The position numbers were made by a program, and so were the translations under genes. This document shows, piece after piece, positions 39,890-47,815 of a stretch of DNA of 64,000 nucleotides (the stretch's first letter is position 1; every line of letters starts with the position of its first letter). The stretch is from NCBI GenBank assembly GCA_019638675.1, contig JAHBTE010000001.1, forward strand, positions 528,605-592,604, given 5' to 3'. The stretch comes from Fimbriimonadaceae bacterium (GTDB lineage: Bacteria > Armatimonadota > Fimbriimonadia > Fimbriimonadales > Fimbriimonadaceae). Under the pieces are notes generated by a model. It saw only the letters and a list, made by a program, of their open reading frames with translations. It ran no database searches and was not told the origin of the DNA.

Positions 39890-42490
39890 TTACAGCCCAT
39901 CGGGGGTCATTTCAAGCCAGTTCTTTCCAAACTTGAAATCCACCTCGATGGGAACTGAAAGCGGCAGTGCGTTTTCCATTTTTGACCGAATAGTTTCTTT
40001 GAGTTGCTTGAAGTCATCAGCGCATTCAAAAACAAGCTCGTCGTGAACTTGGAGCAACATTCTAGAATCTGAGCCTTTCATGGATTTGTGGACATCAATC
40101 ATCGCCAACTTAATCATATCTGCGGCCGTCCCTTGAATAGGAGCATTCATCGCCTGTCGCTCAGCGTAGCTGCGTGTATTGCGGTTACCGGCATGAATGT
40201 CCGGGAAATTCCGGCGACGTCCACACGCCGTTACCGTAAAGCCTTTACTCCGCGCTTCTTCCACCATGCTTTCTGTAAATGCCTTGACTTTAGGAAACCG
40301 CTCGTTGTATTGCTTAATCAACCCGTTAGCCGCTTCAACACTAAATCCACGCCCTAACTGCGCGGCAAGGCCAAAACCAGTCACCCCGTACAAAACTGCG
40401 TAGTTGAGCAACTTTGCGTAGCCACGCTGTTCTTTTGTTACCGCCGATTGGTCAATGTCGTACATGAGTGCGGCGGTAACTGTGTGGACATCCACGCGGT
40501 CGTTAAATGCTTGCACAAGAGCTTCGTCGCGGCACATGTGCGCCAGAATTCGGAGTTCAATTTGAGAATAGTCGTAGCTACCTAATGTAAAACCTTCAGC
40601 CGCCACAAACGCCTGACGGATTTTTCGACCAAGTGGTGTACGGTTCGGAATGTTTTGCAGATTTGGCTCGTTTGAGCTCAATCGGCCGGTTACCGCGACG
40701 GCTTGATTAAAGCTAGTGTGAATCCGGCCGTCTGAGCCAATTGATTTCGGCAACGCATCTGAATAAGTTCCTTTAAGCTTGGCAAGTTCGCGGTAGTGAA
40801 GAATCACGGATGCGATTTCGTGCTCGACTTCAAGTTCTTGCAGAATATCTGCGCCGGTGGAGTAGCCGGTCTTAGTCTTCTTGCCCCCGGGAATTTGCAT
40901 CTTCTCAAAAAGCACTTCCCCCACTTGCTTAGGGGAAAGCAGATTGAATTCTTCCCCCGCTAATTGCCAAGCTTGAGACTGACTGGCAATCATTTCTGTT
41001 TCCAAGTCTCGGCTGAATTCACGCAACGTTCCTGAATTGAGTTCTATGCCGAAATCTTCCATCTTGGCAAGAATTGGAACAAGCGGTAATTCGATCTTAT
41101 CAAGAACGTCCGCTTGCTTTTCCCGCTCCAAACGGTCTCGCATAACCCCTTCGAGCGCGTAGAGACAGGCGACTTGATCTTCGGGTTTTACTGGTTGGTG
41201 GTCAAGTTCAAGATAACCTTGGGCAAGTTCGGCAAGTGCATAATTTGACCGACCAGTCTGAAGAACGTAAGCGGCTAAAGTAGCATCGAATCCAGGCTGA
41301 GTATCAACTCCACTTTGGCCTCGGTAAAACATTTTTGTGTCGTGGCCAATCGCCCGACCTGGGTCTGCGAGGAATGCGGCCCTTGCCGCTTCTGGAGTAG
41401 TCCGCCGAACTTGCGAGCCTTTAGCAATGAACGCCATTTGCTCGTTGTCTTCAAGCAACGAACCCTGCGCAGCGATTTGAGCTGTCATCGCTGCGAAGCG
41501 ATTATCACCAAGCCACTTGATGAGTTCCGCATGGTCGAGCAATCGATCTTCGTAATCAACTTCAATACTGACCGACTGGATTTCCACTGGTGCGGACTGG
41601 GCCCCATCGGCACGGTACGGCGCGATAATGGTTTCAAACTTCTTCGCCGGATTTCGGAACTCAAGGCTGGTGAGCATGTTCCGGGCATCTTCAATTTGTT
41701 CAGCTGTCAAACGGTACGGTTCGAATCCGTAATCAATGGGGACATCTCGAATAATCGTCGCCAGCCATTTACTTTTGACCATTTGGTCTTCATTCCCAAC
41801 AATTTTCTTGCGAAACTTCTCTGGAACCTCTTCCATCCGTTCAAGAATCTGTTCAATCGTGCCGAATTCCTTGATGAGGAGCGTCGCAGTTTTATCGCCA
41901 ATGCCGGGCACACCAGGAATGTTATCGCTGGTATCGCCGACCAAAGCTTTGTAATCTGTGACTCGATCCGGCCCGAATCCATATCGCTCCATAACCGCAT
42001 CCTCATCATAAATCTTTACATCGGTGACCCCGCGCAGAGTAGTCATTACGTGCACGCATTTATCCACCAATTGTAGAGAGTCCAAATCGCCCGTTACGAT
42101 GTATGTGTCGTATCCGTTTTCTTCTCCTAGGCGACTCAGGGTTCCGACAATATCATCTGCCTCGTAACCCGTCATTTCGAGAACCGGAATGTGAAGTGCA
42201 TTGATAAAGTCGCGGGAGTAATCTAGCTGGCTGATGAGTTCTTGCGGAGTGTCGCGACGGGTGCCCTTATATTCCGCATACTCGGCGTGGCGGAAAGTTT
42301 TGCCTGGAGCATCCAAAGCCACGACCATAGAATCTGGTTTGATATTTTCCAGCAGCTGGAACAGCATCGAAACAAAGCCAAACAATGCGTTTGTTGGCCG
42401 TCCGTCGCTCGTACTCAAAAAGCGTGTGCCATAAAACGCCCGAAACAGCAGGCTATAGCCATCTATGATCACCATTCTCTTATCGGGCAT
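39890..42490 (-). CDS. polA: DNA polymerase I
   Basis: An 866-aa family A polymerase. The N-terminal 5'-3' nuclease (about 1-290; D-G-Y-S-L-L-F-R-A, E-A-D-D-I-V-G-T, G-D-T-S-D-N-I-P-G-V-P-G-I-G) looks intact. The middle 3'-5' exonuclease domain (about 310-470) lacks the Asp/Glu motifs and is presumably inactive, as in Taq. The polymerase domain has motif A (D-Y-S-Q-I-E-L-R), motif B (R-G-Y-A-K-L-L-N-Y-A-V-L-Y-G) and motif C (V-H-D-E-L). At the O-helix position equivalent to Taq Phe667 it has Tyr697, the residue that lets T7-type enzymes accept dideoxynucleotides. It acts in repair and Okazaki fragment processing. TAGACT lies 8 nt before the ATG. Confidence 0.95.
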   Translation of the reverse strand: MPDKRMVIIDGYSLLFRAFYGTRFLSTSDGRPTNALFGFVSMLFQLLENIKPDSMVVALDAPGKTFRHAEYAEYKGTRRDTPQELISQLDYSRDFINALHIPVLEMTGYEADDIVGTLSRLGEENGYDTYIVTGDLDSLQLVDKCVHVMTTLRGVTDVKIYDEDAVMERYGFGPDRVTDYKALVGDTSDNIPGVPGIGDKTATLLIKEFGTIEQILERMEEVPEKFRKKIVGNEDQMVKSKWLATIIRDVPIDYGFEPYRLTAEQIEDARNMLTSLEFRNPAKKFETIIAPYRADGAQSAPVEIQSVSIEVDYEDRLLDHAELIKWLGDNRFAAMTAQIAAQGSLLEDNEQMAFIAKGSQVRRTTPEAARAAFLADPGRAIGHDTKMFYRGQSGVDTQPGFDATLAAYVLQTGRSNYALAELAQGYLELDHQPVKPEDQVACLYALEGVMRDRLEREKQADVLDKIELPLVPILAKMEDFGIELNSGTLREFSRDLETEMIASQSQAWQLAGEEFNLLSPKQVGEVLFEKMQIPGGKKTKTGYSTGADILQELEVEHEIASVILHYRELAKLKGTYSDALPKSIGSDGRIHTSFNQAVAVTGRLSSNEPNLQNIPNRTPLGRKIRQAFVAAEGFTLGSYDYSQIELRILAHMCRDEALVQAFNDRVDVHTVTAALMYDIDQSAVTKEQRGYAKLLNYAVLYGVTGFGLAAQLGRGFSVEAANGLIKQYNERFPKVKAFTESMVEEARSKGFTVTACGRRRNFPDIHAGNRNTRSYAERQAMNAPIQGTAADMIKLAMIDVHKSMKGSDSRMLLQVHDELVFECADDFKQLKETIRSKMENALPLSVPIEVDFKFGKNWLEMTPDGL

Positions 42491-42498
42491 AGGTTTGC

Positions 42499-42519
42499 AG
42501 TCTACCGCTGGGGCATACT
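42499..42519. promoter_or_regulatory. Back-to-back -10 elements of polA and a Gfo/Idh/MocA gene
   Basis: TAGACT (minus strand, 42499-42504) serves polA with an 8-nt gap to its ATG; CATACT (plus strand, 42514-42519) serves the oxidoreductase with a 6-nt gap. The two start codons are only 35 bp apart, so each promoter's -35 region lies beyond the other's -10. Confidence 0.5.
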
Positions 42520-42525
42520 AAAACC

Positions 42526-43500
42526 ATGTCAGTTCGAGTCGGCATTATCAGTGCAGCCCACGTTCACGCACCTTCTTTCGCGAGTTGTCTCAAAAATCAC
42601 CCTACCGCGGAACTTGTTGGGATCACGGATAACCAGACTGACCGTGGCTCGGAATTTGCCAATCGATTCGAAATTCCTTTTTTTGCTGACCAAAACGAAC
42701 TCATTAGCAAAGTAGATGCGGTTGTGATCGCCAGCGAAAATATGAGTCACAAAGATCATATCGCCGCTGGAATCGGCGCAGGAAAACACGTTCTCTGTGA
42801 AAAGCCGATTGCCCCCACTGCCGCCCATGCCGATGAAATCGAAAAGCTGATTTCAGGTTCAAAACTCACTCTGGCAACTGCATTCCCTTGCCCATTTTCG
42901 CCGAACTACTTGAATGCCGAATCGAGAATCCTCAACGGTGATCTCGGCAAGCTTCTCGCGTTTTCAACCACCAACCAAGGCCGATGCCCTCATTCTTGGT
43001 TTGTTGATCCCGCTCAAAGCGGAGGCGGCGCGATGATCGACCATGTAGTTCATGTTGCCGATTTGCTCCGACGACTCCTTGGTGAAAACCCAATCAACGT
43101 GCAGGCACAAACCGGAAATAAAATGCACGGGCTTCCAGTTGATGACATCGCGATGGTGACCGTTCAGTTCGGCTCAGGAGCGTTTGCTACCATTGATTCC
43201 AGTTGGAGTAAGCCCGCTAACTACCCGATGTGGGGCAACGTTAAGCTCAATATTGTTGGTGAAAAGGGAGTTGTCGAACTTGATCTGTTCAGCCAAGGCG
43301 TCAATACAGTCGGCCCGAACGGGGCAGGATTCGCTGGCTCAGGAACCAACCTCGATGCGCTGATGATGGCGGACTTCATCAGCGCGATTGAAAACGGACA
43401 CTCACCAAAATCCACGCTTGCTGATGGGCTTTGGGCTTCGCGGATTGCGATTGCCGCTTACGAATCAGTAGCAAACCAAGGCCAGCCTGCCGCGGTTTAA
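42526..43500 (+). CDS. Gfo/Idh/MocA family NAD(P)-dependent oxidoreductase
   Basis: A 324-aa oxidoreductase: N-terminal Rossmann fold (V-G-I-I-S-A-A-H-V-H-A), the family E-K-P motif (L-C-E-K-P-I-A at about 89-95) and a C-terminal GFO_IDH_MocA_C domain with G-G-G-A-M-I-D-H-V-V-H-V, where the Asp/His are the usual catalytic pair. It acts on sugars, inositols or similar polyols; substrate unknown. The dinucleotide loop reads S-A-A-H-V-H-A rather than G-x-G-x-x-G, which is unusual and seen in a minority of relatives. Its 3' end overlaps the convergent MlaE gene by 4 bp. Confidence 0.82.
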   Translation: MSVRVGIISAAHVHAPSFASCLKNHPTAELVGITDNQTDRGSEFANRFEIPFFADQNELISKVDAVVIASENMSHKDHIAAGIGAGKHVLCEKPIAPTAAHADEIEKLISGSKLTLATAFPCPFSPNYLNAESRILNGDLGKLLAFSTTNQGRCPHSWFVDPAQSGGGAMIDHVVHVADLLRRLLGENPINVQAQTGNKMHGLPVDDIAMVTVQFGSGAFATIDSSWSKPANYPMWGNVKLNIVGEKGVVELDLFSQGVNTVGPNGAGFAGSGTNLDALMMADFISAIENGHSPKSTLADGLWASRIAIAAYESVANQGQPAAV

Positions 43501-44315
43501 GTAAATAAAGCGGCGGTGAGAAAATAATTCGCCACGTAAATAAGAACCATCGTGATGACAACTGTTCTCGTAGTTGCGTGACCAACACCCACCGCACCGC
43601 CTGATGTTCTGAGTCCCTGCTGACATGCGACAAGTGCGACGATCAGACCGAATACGGCAGTTTTCAGCATCCCCGCCCAAACGTCGTGCATCGTCATGAA
43701 CTGTTCGAGCGAGCGAAAAAATGCACCACTCGGGATTCCGCTCAATGGCACGGCTACAAGGTAACCGCCGAAGATTCCGGAATACATTCCGACTACTGCG
43801 AGAATCGGGAGCATCGTCACGGCAGCGATGACTCTTGGGATAACCAGATAGTTCACGGGTGGAACTCGCAATGCGCGCAGAGCATCGATCTGCTCGGTTA
43901 CTGTCATGGTTCCAATTTGCGCCGCCATAGCTGAACCGCACCTCGCCGCGACCATAATTCCTGCCAGAACTGGGGCAATCTCGCGGGTGACGCTCAAGGC
44001 TATCGTTCCTCCGGCTAGGCTGCTTGCGCCGTATTTCACTAATATCTGCGAAGTGTAAAGAGCAATTACTGCTCCAGAGCTAAATGTTGTTAAGGCGATG
44101 ATCGGAACAGAGGCAACACCAATAAACGACATTTGATTGAATAACTCTTTGGATTCAAACGGCTTCGTCAATAACCGGCTCAGAGTTTGCCAAAATAAGA
44201 TGGCGATTTCGCCAATAAAGGTGAGAGCATCGTAAATCCAACTCCAAGGTGGCGAATCAATCAATCGGCTACCGCTGGTATCTGCAGAACCTGAAACCAC
44301 CGAGCCATCCGCCAT
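43497..44315 (-). CDS. mlaE: MlaE-type lipid ABC transporter permease
   Basis: A 272-aa permease of the MlaE/YrbE family (about five TM helices). Diagnostic stretches: F-I-G-V-A-S-V-P-I-I-A-L-T-T-F-S-S-G, R-E-I-A-P-V-L-A-G-I-M-V-A-A-R-C-G-S-A-M-A-A, and the M-T-V-T-E-Q-I-D-A-L coupling helix. Such permeases move phospholipids or other lipids between inner and outer membrane with an ATPase (MlaF) and an MCE protein (MlaD). Neither partner is next to it, unlike most mla loci. TAAGAT ends 7 nt before the ATG. Its presence supports a diderm envelope. Confidence 0.88.
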   Translation of the reverse strand: MADGSVVSGSADTSGSRLIDSPPWSWIYDALTFIGEIAILFWQTLSRLLTKPFESKELFNQMSFIGVASVPIIALTTFSSGAVIALYTSQILVKYGASSLAGGTIALSVTREIAPVLAGIMVAARCGSAMAAQIGTMTVTEQIDALRALRVPPVNYLVIPRVIAAVTMLPILAVVGMYSGIFGGYLVAVPLSGIPSGAFFRSLEQFMTMHDVWAGMLKTAVFGLIVALVACQQGLRTSGGAVGVGHATTRTVVITMVLIYVANYFLTAALFT

Positions 44316-44322
44316 ACTCGTA

Positions 44323-44328
44323 ATCTTA
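44323..44328 (-). promoter_or_regulatory. -10 element (TAAGAT) of mlaE
   Basis: TAAGAT on the minus strand, 7 nt before the ATG at 44315; divergent from the pyrD unit. Confidence 0.4.
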
Positions 44329-44358
44329 CCGGACGCAATTGAATTCGGCGGATATACT

Positions 44359-44364
44359 TACACT
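44359..44364 (+). promoter_or_regulatory. -10 element (TACACT) of the small membrane peptide/pyrD unit
   Basis: TACACT ends 7 nt before the ATG at 44372; a second candidate, TATACT, lies at 44353-44358. Confidence 0.45.
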
Positions 44365-44371
44365 TGGCAAC

Positions 44372-44518
44372 ATGACGAGCCCGACTAAACCTTCGATCCC
44401 ATGGCTCCCGATTGTAATCTTGATTGCAGGAATCGCCCTGTTTTGGGGATTGCCGTTTATGGAACAAAACCCCACGCTGACCGCTAAACCTGCCCTTCCA
44501 ACTAAAGAATCGCGTTGA
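44372..44518 (+). CDS. 48-aa single-TM membrane peptide upstream of pyrD
   Basis: ATG 44372 opens a 48-codon frame: a short Pro/Ser/Thr-rich N terminus, one hydrophobic helix (P-W-L-P-I-V-I-L-I-A-G-I-A-L-F-W-G-L-P) and a polar tail. Its TGA overlaps the TTG start of pyrD (TTGA), so pyrD translation depends on it. A -10 element sits at leaderless spacing. The hydrophobic pattern, overlap and promoter make a real gene likely. Function unknown; it might anchor or coregulate the membrane-associated dehydrogenase. Confidence 0.6.
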   Translation: MTSPTKPSIPWLPIVILIAGIALFWGLPFMEQNPTLTAKPALPTKESR

Positions 44519-45513
44519 TTTCACAATCTCTCTATCAGCTTTTCAAACCTGCCATTTTCCGAATGGATCCCGAGAAAGTTCACCATTTGGGTTTGCGGAT
44601 GATTTCGAGCGGAGTTTTTCGAGCACCTCAGATTTCAGTTCCTCGCACAGTTTTTGGTGTGAGCTTCCCTAACCCCATCGGTCTTGCGGCGGGGTTTGAC
44701 AAAGATGGGCTTTGCATCAATCAATGGAAGAATCTCGGGTTTGGCTTTGCTGAAATTGGCACAGTGACCCGTCACGCTCAACCAGGTAATCCGAAACCGC
44801 GACTATTTAGATTGCCCGATCAAAAAGCCGTAATCAATCGATTTGGGTTCAATAACGAGGGAGCAGATGCGCTTGCCCAGCGGCTAGAATCAGCGAATCC
44901 CGGAATTCCACTCGGCATTAATCTCGGCAAAAGCAAAATCACGCCGCTAGAAAACGCCCACTTCGATTACGCCTATTCCTTTAAGGCCTTGCACCGATTC
45001 GGCGACTATTTTGTGGTCAACGTGAGTTCACCTAACACTGAAGGCTTACGGAGTCTGCAAGACAAAGATTCTCTCACCCAGATTTTTTCAGAAATGAAAG
45101 CGGTCAATTCCAGCAAGCCGCTTTTTGTGAAAATCGCTCCCGATTTGGAGCACGAGGCAATTGATGAGGTGATTCAGGTGGCAGTTGACATGCAATTGAC
45201 GGGAATCATCGCCACCAACACAACGATTGACCGCTCTATGCTCCGAACGGATCCAGGTGAAACTGGAGGCCTGAGTGGATTGCCACTTAAAAACAAGGCT
45301 ACTGAGGTTCAAAAATATCTTCGAGAAAATATGCCAACGGAAATGACCCTTATTGGCGTAGGCGGAATCATGACTCCCCAAGATGCGGTTGAAAGACTAG
45401 ATTCTGGGGCAGATTTGATTCAGGTGTATAGCGGCTGGGTTTATCACGGGCCGAGCTTCGCTTCAGATATTTGCAAGGTTTTGCGAAATCGAATCCCAAC
45501 CCACTCGTCCTAA
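44515..45513 (+). CDS. pyrD: Dihydroorotate dehydrogenase (quinone), class 2
   Basis: A 332-aa class 2 PyrD, which oxidises dihydroorotate to orotate and reduces membrane quinone. N-terminal helices for membrane/quinone docking (Y-Q-L-F-K-P-A-I-F-R-M-D-P-E-K-V-H-H) precede the FMN barrel: G-L-A-A-G-F-D-K-D-G, N-R-F-G-F-N-N-E-G, N-V-S-S-P-N-T with the catalytic Ser that marks class 2, and G-V-G-G-I. It begins with TTG overlapping the stop of the 48-aa peptide gene. The rest of the pyrimidine pathway is not in the window. Confidence 0.93.
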   Translation: MISQSLYQLFKPAIFRMDPEKVHHLGLRMISSGVFRAPQISVPRTVFGVSFPNPIGLAAGFDKDGLCINQWKNLGFGFAEIGTVTRHAQPGNPKPRLFRLPDQKAVINRFGFNNEGADALAQRLESANPGIPLGINLGKSKITPLENAHFDYAYSFKALHRFGDYFVVNVSSPNTEGLRSLQDKDSLTQIFSEMKAVNSSKPLFVKIAPDLEHEAIDEVIQVAVDMQLTGIIATNTTIDRSMLRTDPGETGGLSGLPLKNKATEVQKYLRENMPTEMTLIGVGGIMTPQDAVERLDSGADLIQVYSGWVYHGPSFASDICKVLRNRIPTHSS

Positions 45514-45525
45514 TGGCGAGGGTTT

Positions 45526-46650
45526 ATGGTTTCCGTTCTCGTTCCTGTCGCAATTGCTTTTAGCCAATCCAACGATGCCAAGGTGGAAGACCTTGTCTTG
45601 CGGATTCAACAGCAAGCACCGAAAAGCCAAAATATCGAGCAACTTGATAAACAGTTGAGTGAGCTTGGCATTGAATCGGCACCTGCCTTGACTAAAACTC
45701 TGCCCAAAATTTACGACCACCACACCTTCAAAAAAGTAGGAGCACAGCTTTGTAAGCTGGATTATCGTCCGGCGATTTCTGCGCTCATTCACATTCTCGA
45801 TAAAAAATTTGTCAGTTCTACGACTCATGAAAATCCGGTCAGGGAAGCCCTTGAGCGATGGGGGTACAAAGCGACTCCTGCTATTCTGAGAGGCATTGAT
45901 TCGCCAAACGCCTTCATACACATGACCTGCGCACAAATGATCTGCGAGCGGGTTTGGAATGAGCGAGAAAACCCTAAGGTAATTGAAGCAGTCTACAAGG
46001 CGGCAGAATCACCAATTCTTGAGATCAGAAAATCGGCTCTCGGTGGGCTCGGTTCAATCTGCTTGGAGTTCCACGTTTGGTCGATGGATGACGTGTTTGG
46101 GCCGATCATCATGAAGGATCATAAGGCCTTCATCAGATACTGCGAGTTAGCTGCTCTGCCGGAAATGAGGGCGGGAAGCTCGGTTCACGATTACGTGTAT
46201 TCGCACCGATATGGGAACAACCTTCACGTAGCCCTTGAATCATCAAAACAACCGCTAAATAAAAAGGTTCCAAACCGTGAGCAGCTGTACGAACGAGTTG
46301 CCGACGACGATGTTTACGTTGCGTTGGCGGCAGCATCCACTCTTGCGGCATTTGATCAGAGCGTAGGAGCGATGTATCGAGCGTTAAGCTCAAAACACAA
46401 ACTCGTGCGAGATTTCGGGGAATATTTACTTGAGGTCACTCTGCAAAGGTATTCAATGTACGATTTTTCTGAATGGCTTGGCAAACTAGCGGAAAACGAA
46501 GATCCTGCTTACCGAATCACGGCAGCATCTGCCTTAGGAAAGACTCGCAAAAGCAACGCCTTGCCGATCTTGAAAAAACTCTTAAGCGACCCAAATACTG
46601 AAGTACGCAAGAGTGCCAAAGAAGCTATCGATTTGATCACTCACTTCTAA
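45526..46650 (+). CDS. Secreted HEAT-repeat protein
   Basis: A 374-aa protein with a short N-terminal hydrophobic segment (M-V-S-V-L-V-P-V-A-I-A-F-S) and alpha-helical repeats throughout; the C-terminal ones (Y-R-I-T-A-A-S-A-L-G-K-T and T-E-V-R-K-S-A-K-E-A-I) are classic HEAT/PBS-lyase-like repeats. Such solenoids bind other proteins; no catalytic residues are apparent. It starts 12 bp after pyrD with GCGAGGG immediately upstream, so it may belong to the pyrD transcript. Confidence 0.65.
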   Translation: MVSVLVPVAIAFSQSNDAKVEDLVLRIQQQAPKSQNIEQLDKQLSELGIESAPALTKTLPKIYDHHTFKKVGAQLCKLDYRPAISALIHILDKKFVSSTTHENPVREALERWGYKATPAILRGIDSPNAFIHMTCAQMICERVWNERENPKVIEAVYKAAESPILEIRKSALGGLGSICLEFHVWSMDDVFGPIIMKDHKAFIRYCELAALPEMRAGSSVHDYVYSHRYGNNLHVALESSKQPLNKKVPNREQLYERVADDDVYVALAAASTLAAFDQSVGAMYRALSSKHKLVRDFGEYLLEVTLQRYSMYDFSEWLGKLAENEDPAYRITAASALGKTRKSNALPILKKLLSDPNTEVRKSAKEAIDLITHF

Positions 46651-46676
46651 TCTCCTGTCCGTAGGAATGGATTGAG

Positions 46677-46682
46677 TAATCT
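46677..46682 (+). promoter_or_regulatory. -10 element (TAATCT), leaderless start of the ChaN-like gene
   Basis: TAATCT ends 6 nt before the ATG at 46689. Confidence 0.5.
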
Positions 46683-46688
46683 CAGTGC

Positions 46689-47573
46689 ATGGTTCCATTC
46701 TTGGCCTTGACTCTTGTCGCGCAAAATCAAACTCCGCCTGATCCTTATCAATTGAATATTGGAGCCCCGGGCCAAGTCGCGGCGAATCTAGGCTACACCT
46801 CCACAAGCAGCGGAAAACCAGCGAATCCCGATGAAATTGCGGCTGCTTGCGATGACGTGCGTTTTCTGCTCGTCGGGGAGTCTCACGCGACGCCCACTCA
46901 TCACCAGGCTCAAGCCGATTTAGTCCAGGCTTTGGTTAAGCGCGGTCGGCATGTTGTGGTTGGTATGGAGATGTTCACCCGTGATAACCAAATGAAGGTT
47001 TACGGCCTTTCATCTGGTCGCCAAACTATTGAAGAGTTTGAAACCGCAAGCGATTGGAAAACCCAATGGGGTCATCCGTTTGCGGCGTATCGACCTCTCC
47101 TAGAAGTTATCCGCGAAAATCGACTTCGAATCGTTGCTCTCAACGTTCCGCGTGATTGGGTACGCCAGGCTTCACGGCAAGGGTTTGATTCATTTGATGC
47201 TATGCAACGCAAATGGGTGCCTTCGCTCGACCTGACCAACGAGAACCATAAGCAGGTTTTCAACGCTCTGATGGGAGGACACCCACCTGATATGGGTGGA
47301 ATCAACATCTACGCTGGGCAAGTGACTTGGGATACGGGAATGGCGAAATCAGCCATTGATTGGTCAAACGATTGGACAAGCGATAAGTGGATTATGGTGA
47401 TCGCGGCAGGTTCGGGCCACGTGATGTATGGGCAGGCAATTAACTACCGGCTCCAACAACTTGCAGGCATGAAGAGTAAGTCGGTCGTTTGTATTTCTGC
47501 CGAACCTGGACATATGGTTAGCCGCGGAATTGCCGACTATGTCTTTATGGGAGAACCTGGACCCGACAAATAA
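46689..47573 (+). CDS. ChaN family haem-binding-like (DUF399) secreted protein
   Basis: A 294-aa protein with a short signal peptide. Landmarks of the ChaN/DUF399 family are present: F-L-L-V-G-E-S-H-A-T-P-T-H-H-Q-A-Q near the N terminus, V-V-G-M-E-M-F-T-R-D, W-G-H-P-F-A-A-Y-R-P-L, and I-A-A-G-S-G-H-V-M-Y-G. In Campylobacter ChaN binds haem as a lipoprotein; the wider fold is shared with TraB/erythromycin-esterase-like proteins, so a hydrolase role is also possible. No lipobox Cys is seen here. Confidence 0.75.
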   Translation: MVPFLALTLVAQNQTPPDPYQLNIGAPGQVAANLGYTSTSSGKPANPDEIAAACDDVRFLLVGESHATPTHHQAQADLVQALVKRGRHVVVGMEMFTRDNQMKVYGLSSGRQTIEEFETASDWKTQWGHPFAAYRPLLEVIRENRLRIVALNVPRDWVRQASRQGFDSFDAMQRKWVPSLDLTNENHKQVFNALMGGHPPDMGGINIYAGQVTWDTGMAKSAIDWSNDWTSDKWIMVIAAGSGHVMYGQAINYRLQQLAGMKSKSVVCISAEPGHMVSRGIADYVFMGEPGPDK

Positions 47574-47613
47574 ATGCCCGAGTGCGGTATCTTTGTCGCT
47601 CTAAGGAATTGCC

Positions 47614-47784
47614 GTGATTTACGTAAGCGTTCACAATAATGAATCGATTGACCAGGCGCTCAAGCGCTTCAATCTGAAAATCCAACAAAGTGGATTGCTC
47701 CGAGAATTAAAAGAGCACAGCCACTACGAAAAGCCGTCTGAAAAACGACGACGCGCATCTCGCCGTCGCCCACAACGCGGTTAA
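47614..47784 (+). CDS. rpsU: 30S ribosomal protein S21
   Basis: A 56-aa S21 starting with GTG: V-H-N-N-E-S-I-D-Q-A-L-K-R-F-N, then R-E-L-K-E-H-S-H-Y-E-K-P-S-E-K-R-R-R-A and a basic tail. S21 helps initiate translation on the 30S platform near the anti-Shine-Dalgarno. TAAGGAATT lies before the GTG as a ribosome-binding site. It heads a row with the PgpH-like gene, ybeY, dgkA and corC, an arrangement common in bacteria. Its presence is notable in a genome with many starts that lack Shine-Dalgarno sequences. Confidence 0.93.
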   Translation: MIYVSVHNNESIDQALKRFNLKIQQSGLLRELKEHSHYEKPSEKRRRASRRRPQRG

Positions 47785-47815
47785 TTGAGTACGCTCCCAC
47801 TTACGGGAGCACCCT

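Noticed and set aside
41711-41732. tRNA T-loop-like sequence (GGTTCGAATCC)
   Set aside because: It lies inside polA in a well-conserved coding stretch (Y-G-F-E-P-Y-R), with no acceptor, D or anticodon stem around it.
41315-42076. 253-aa plus-strand open frame opposite polA
   Set aside because: Antisense to conserved polymerase and nuclease motifs; no family signature or initiation signal.
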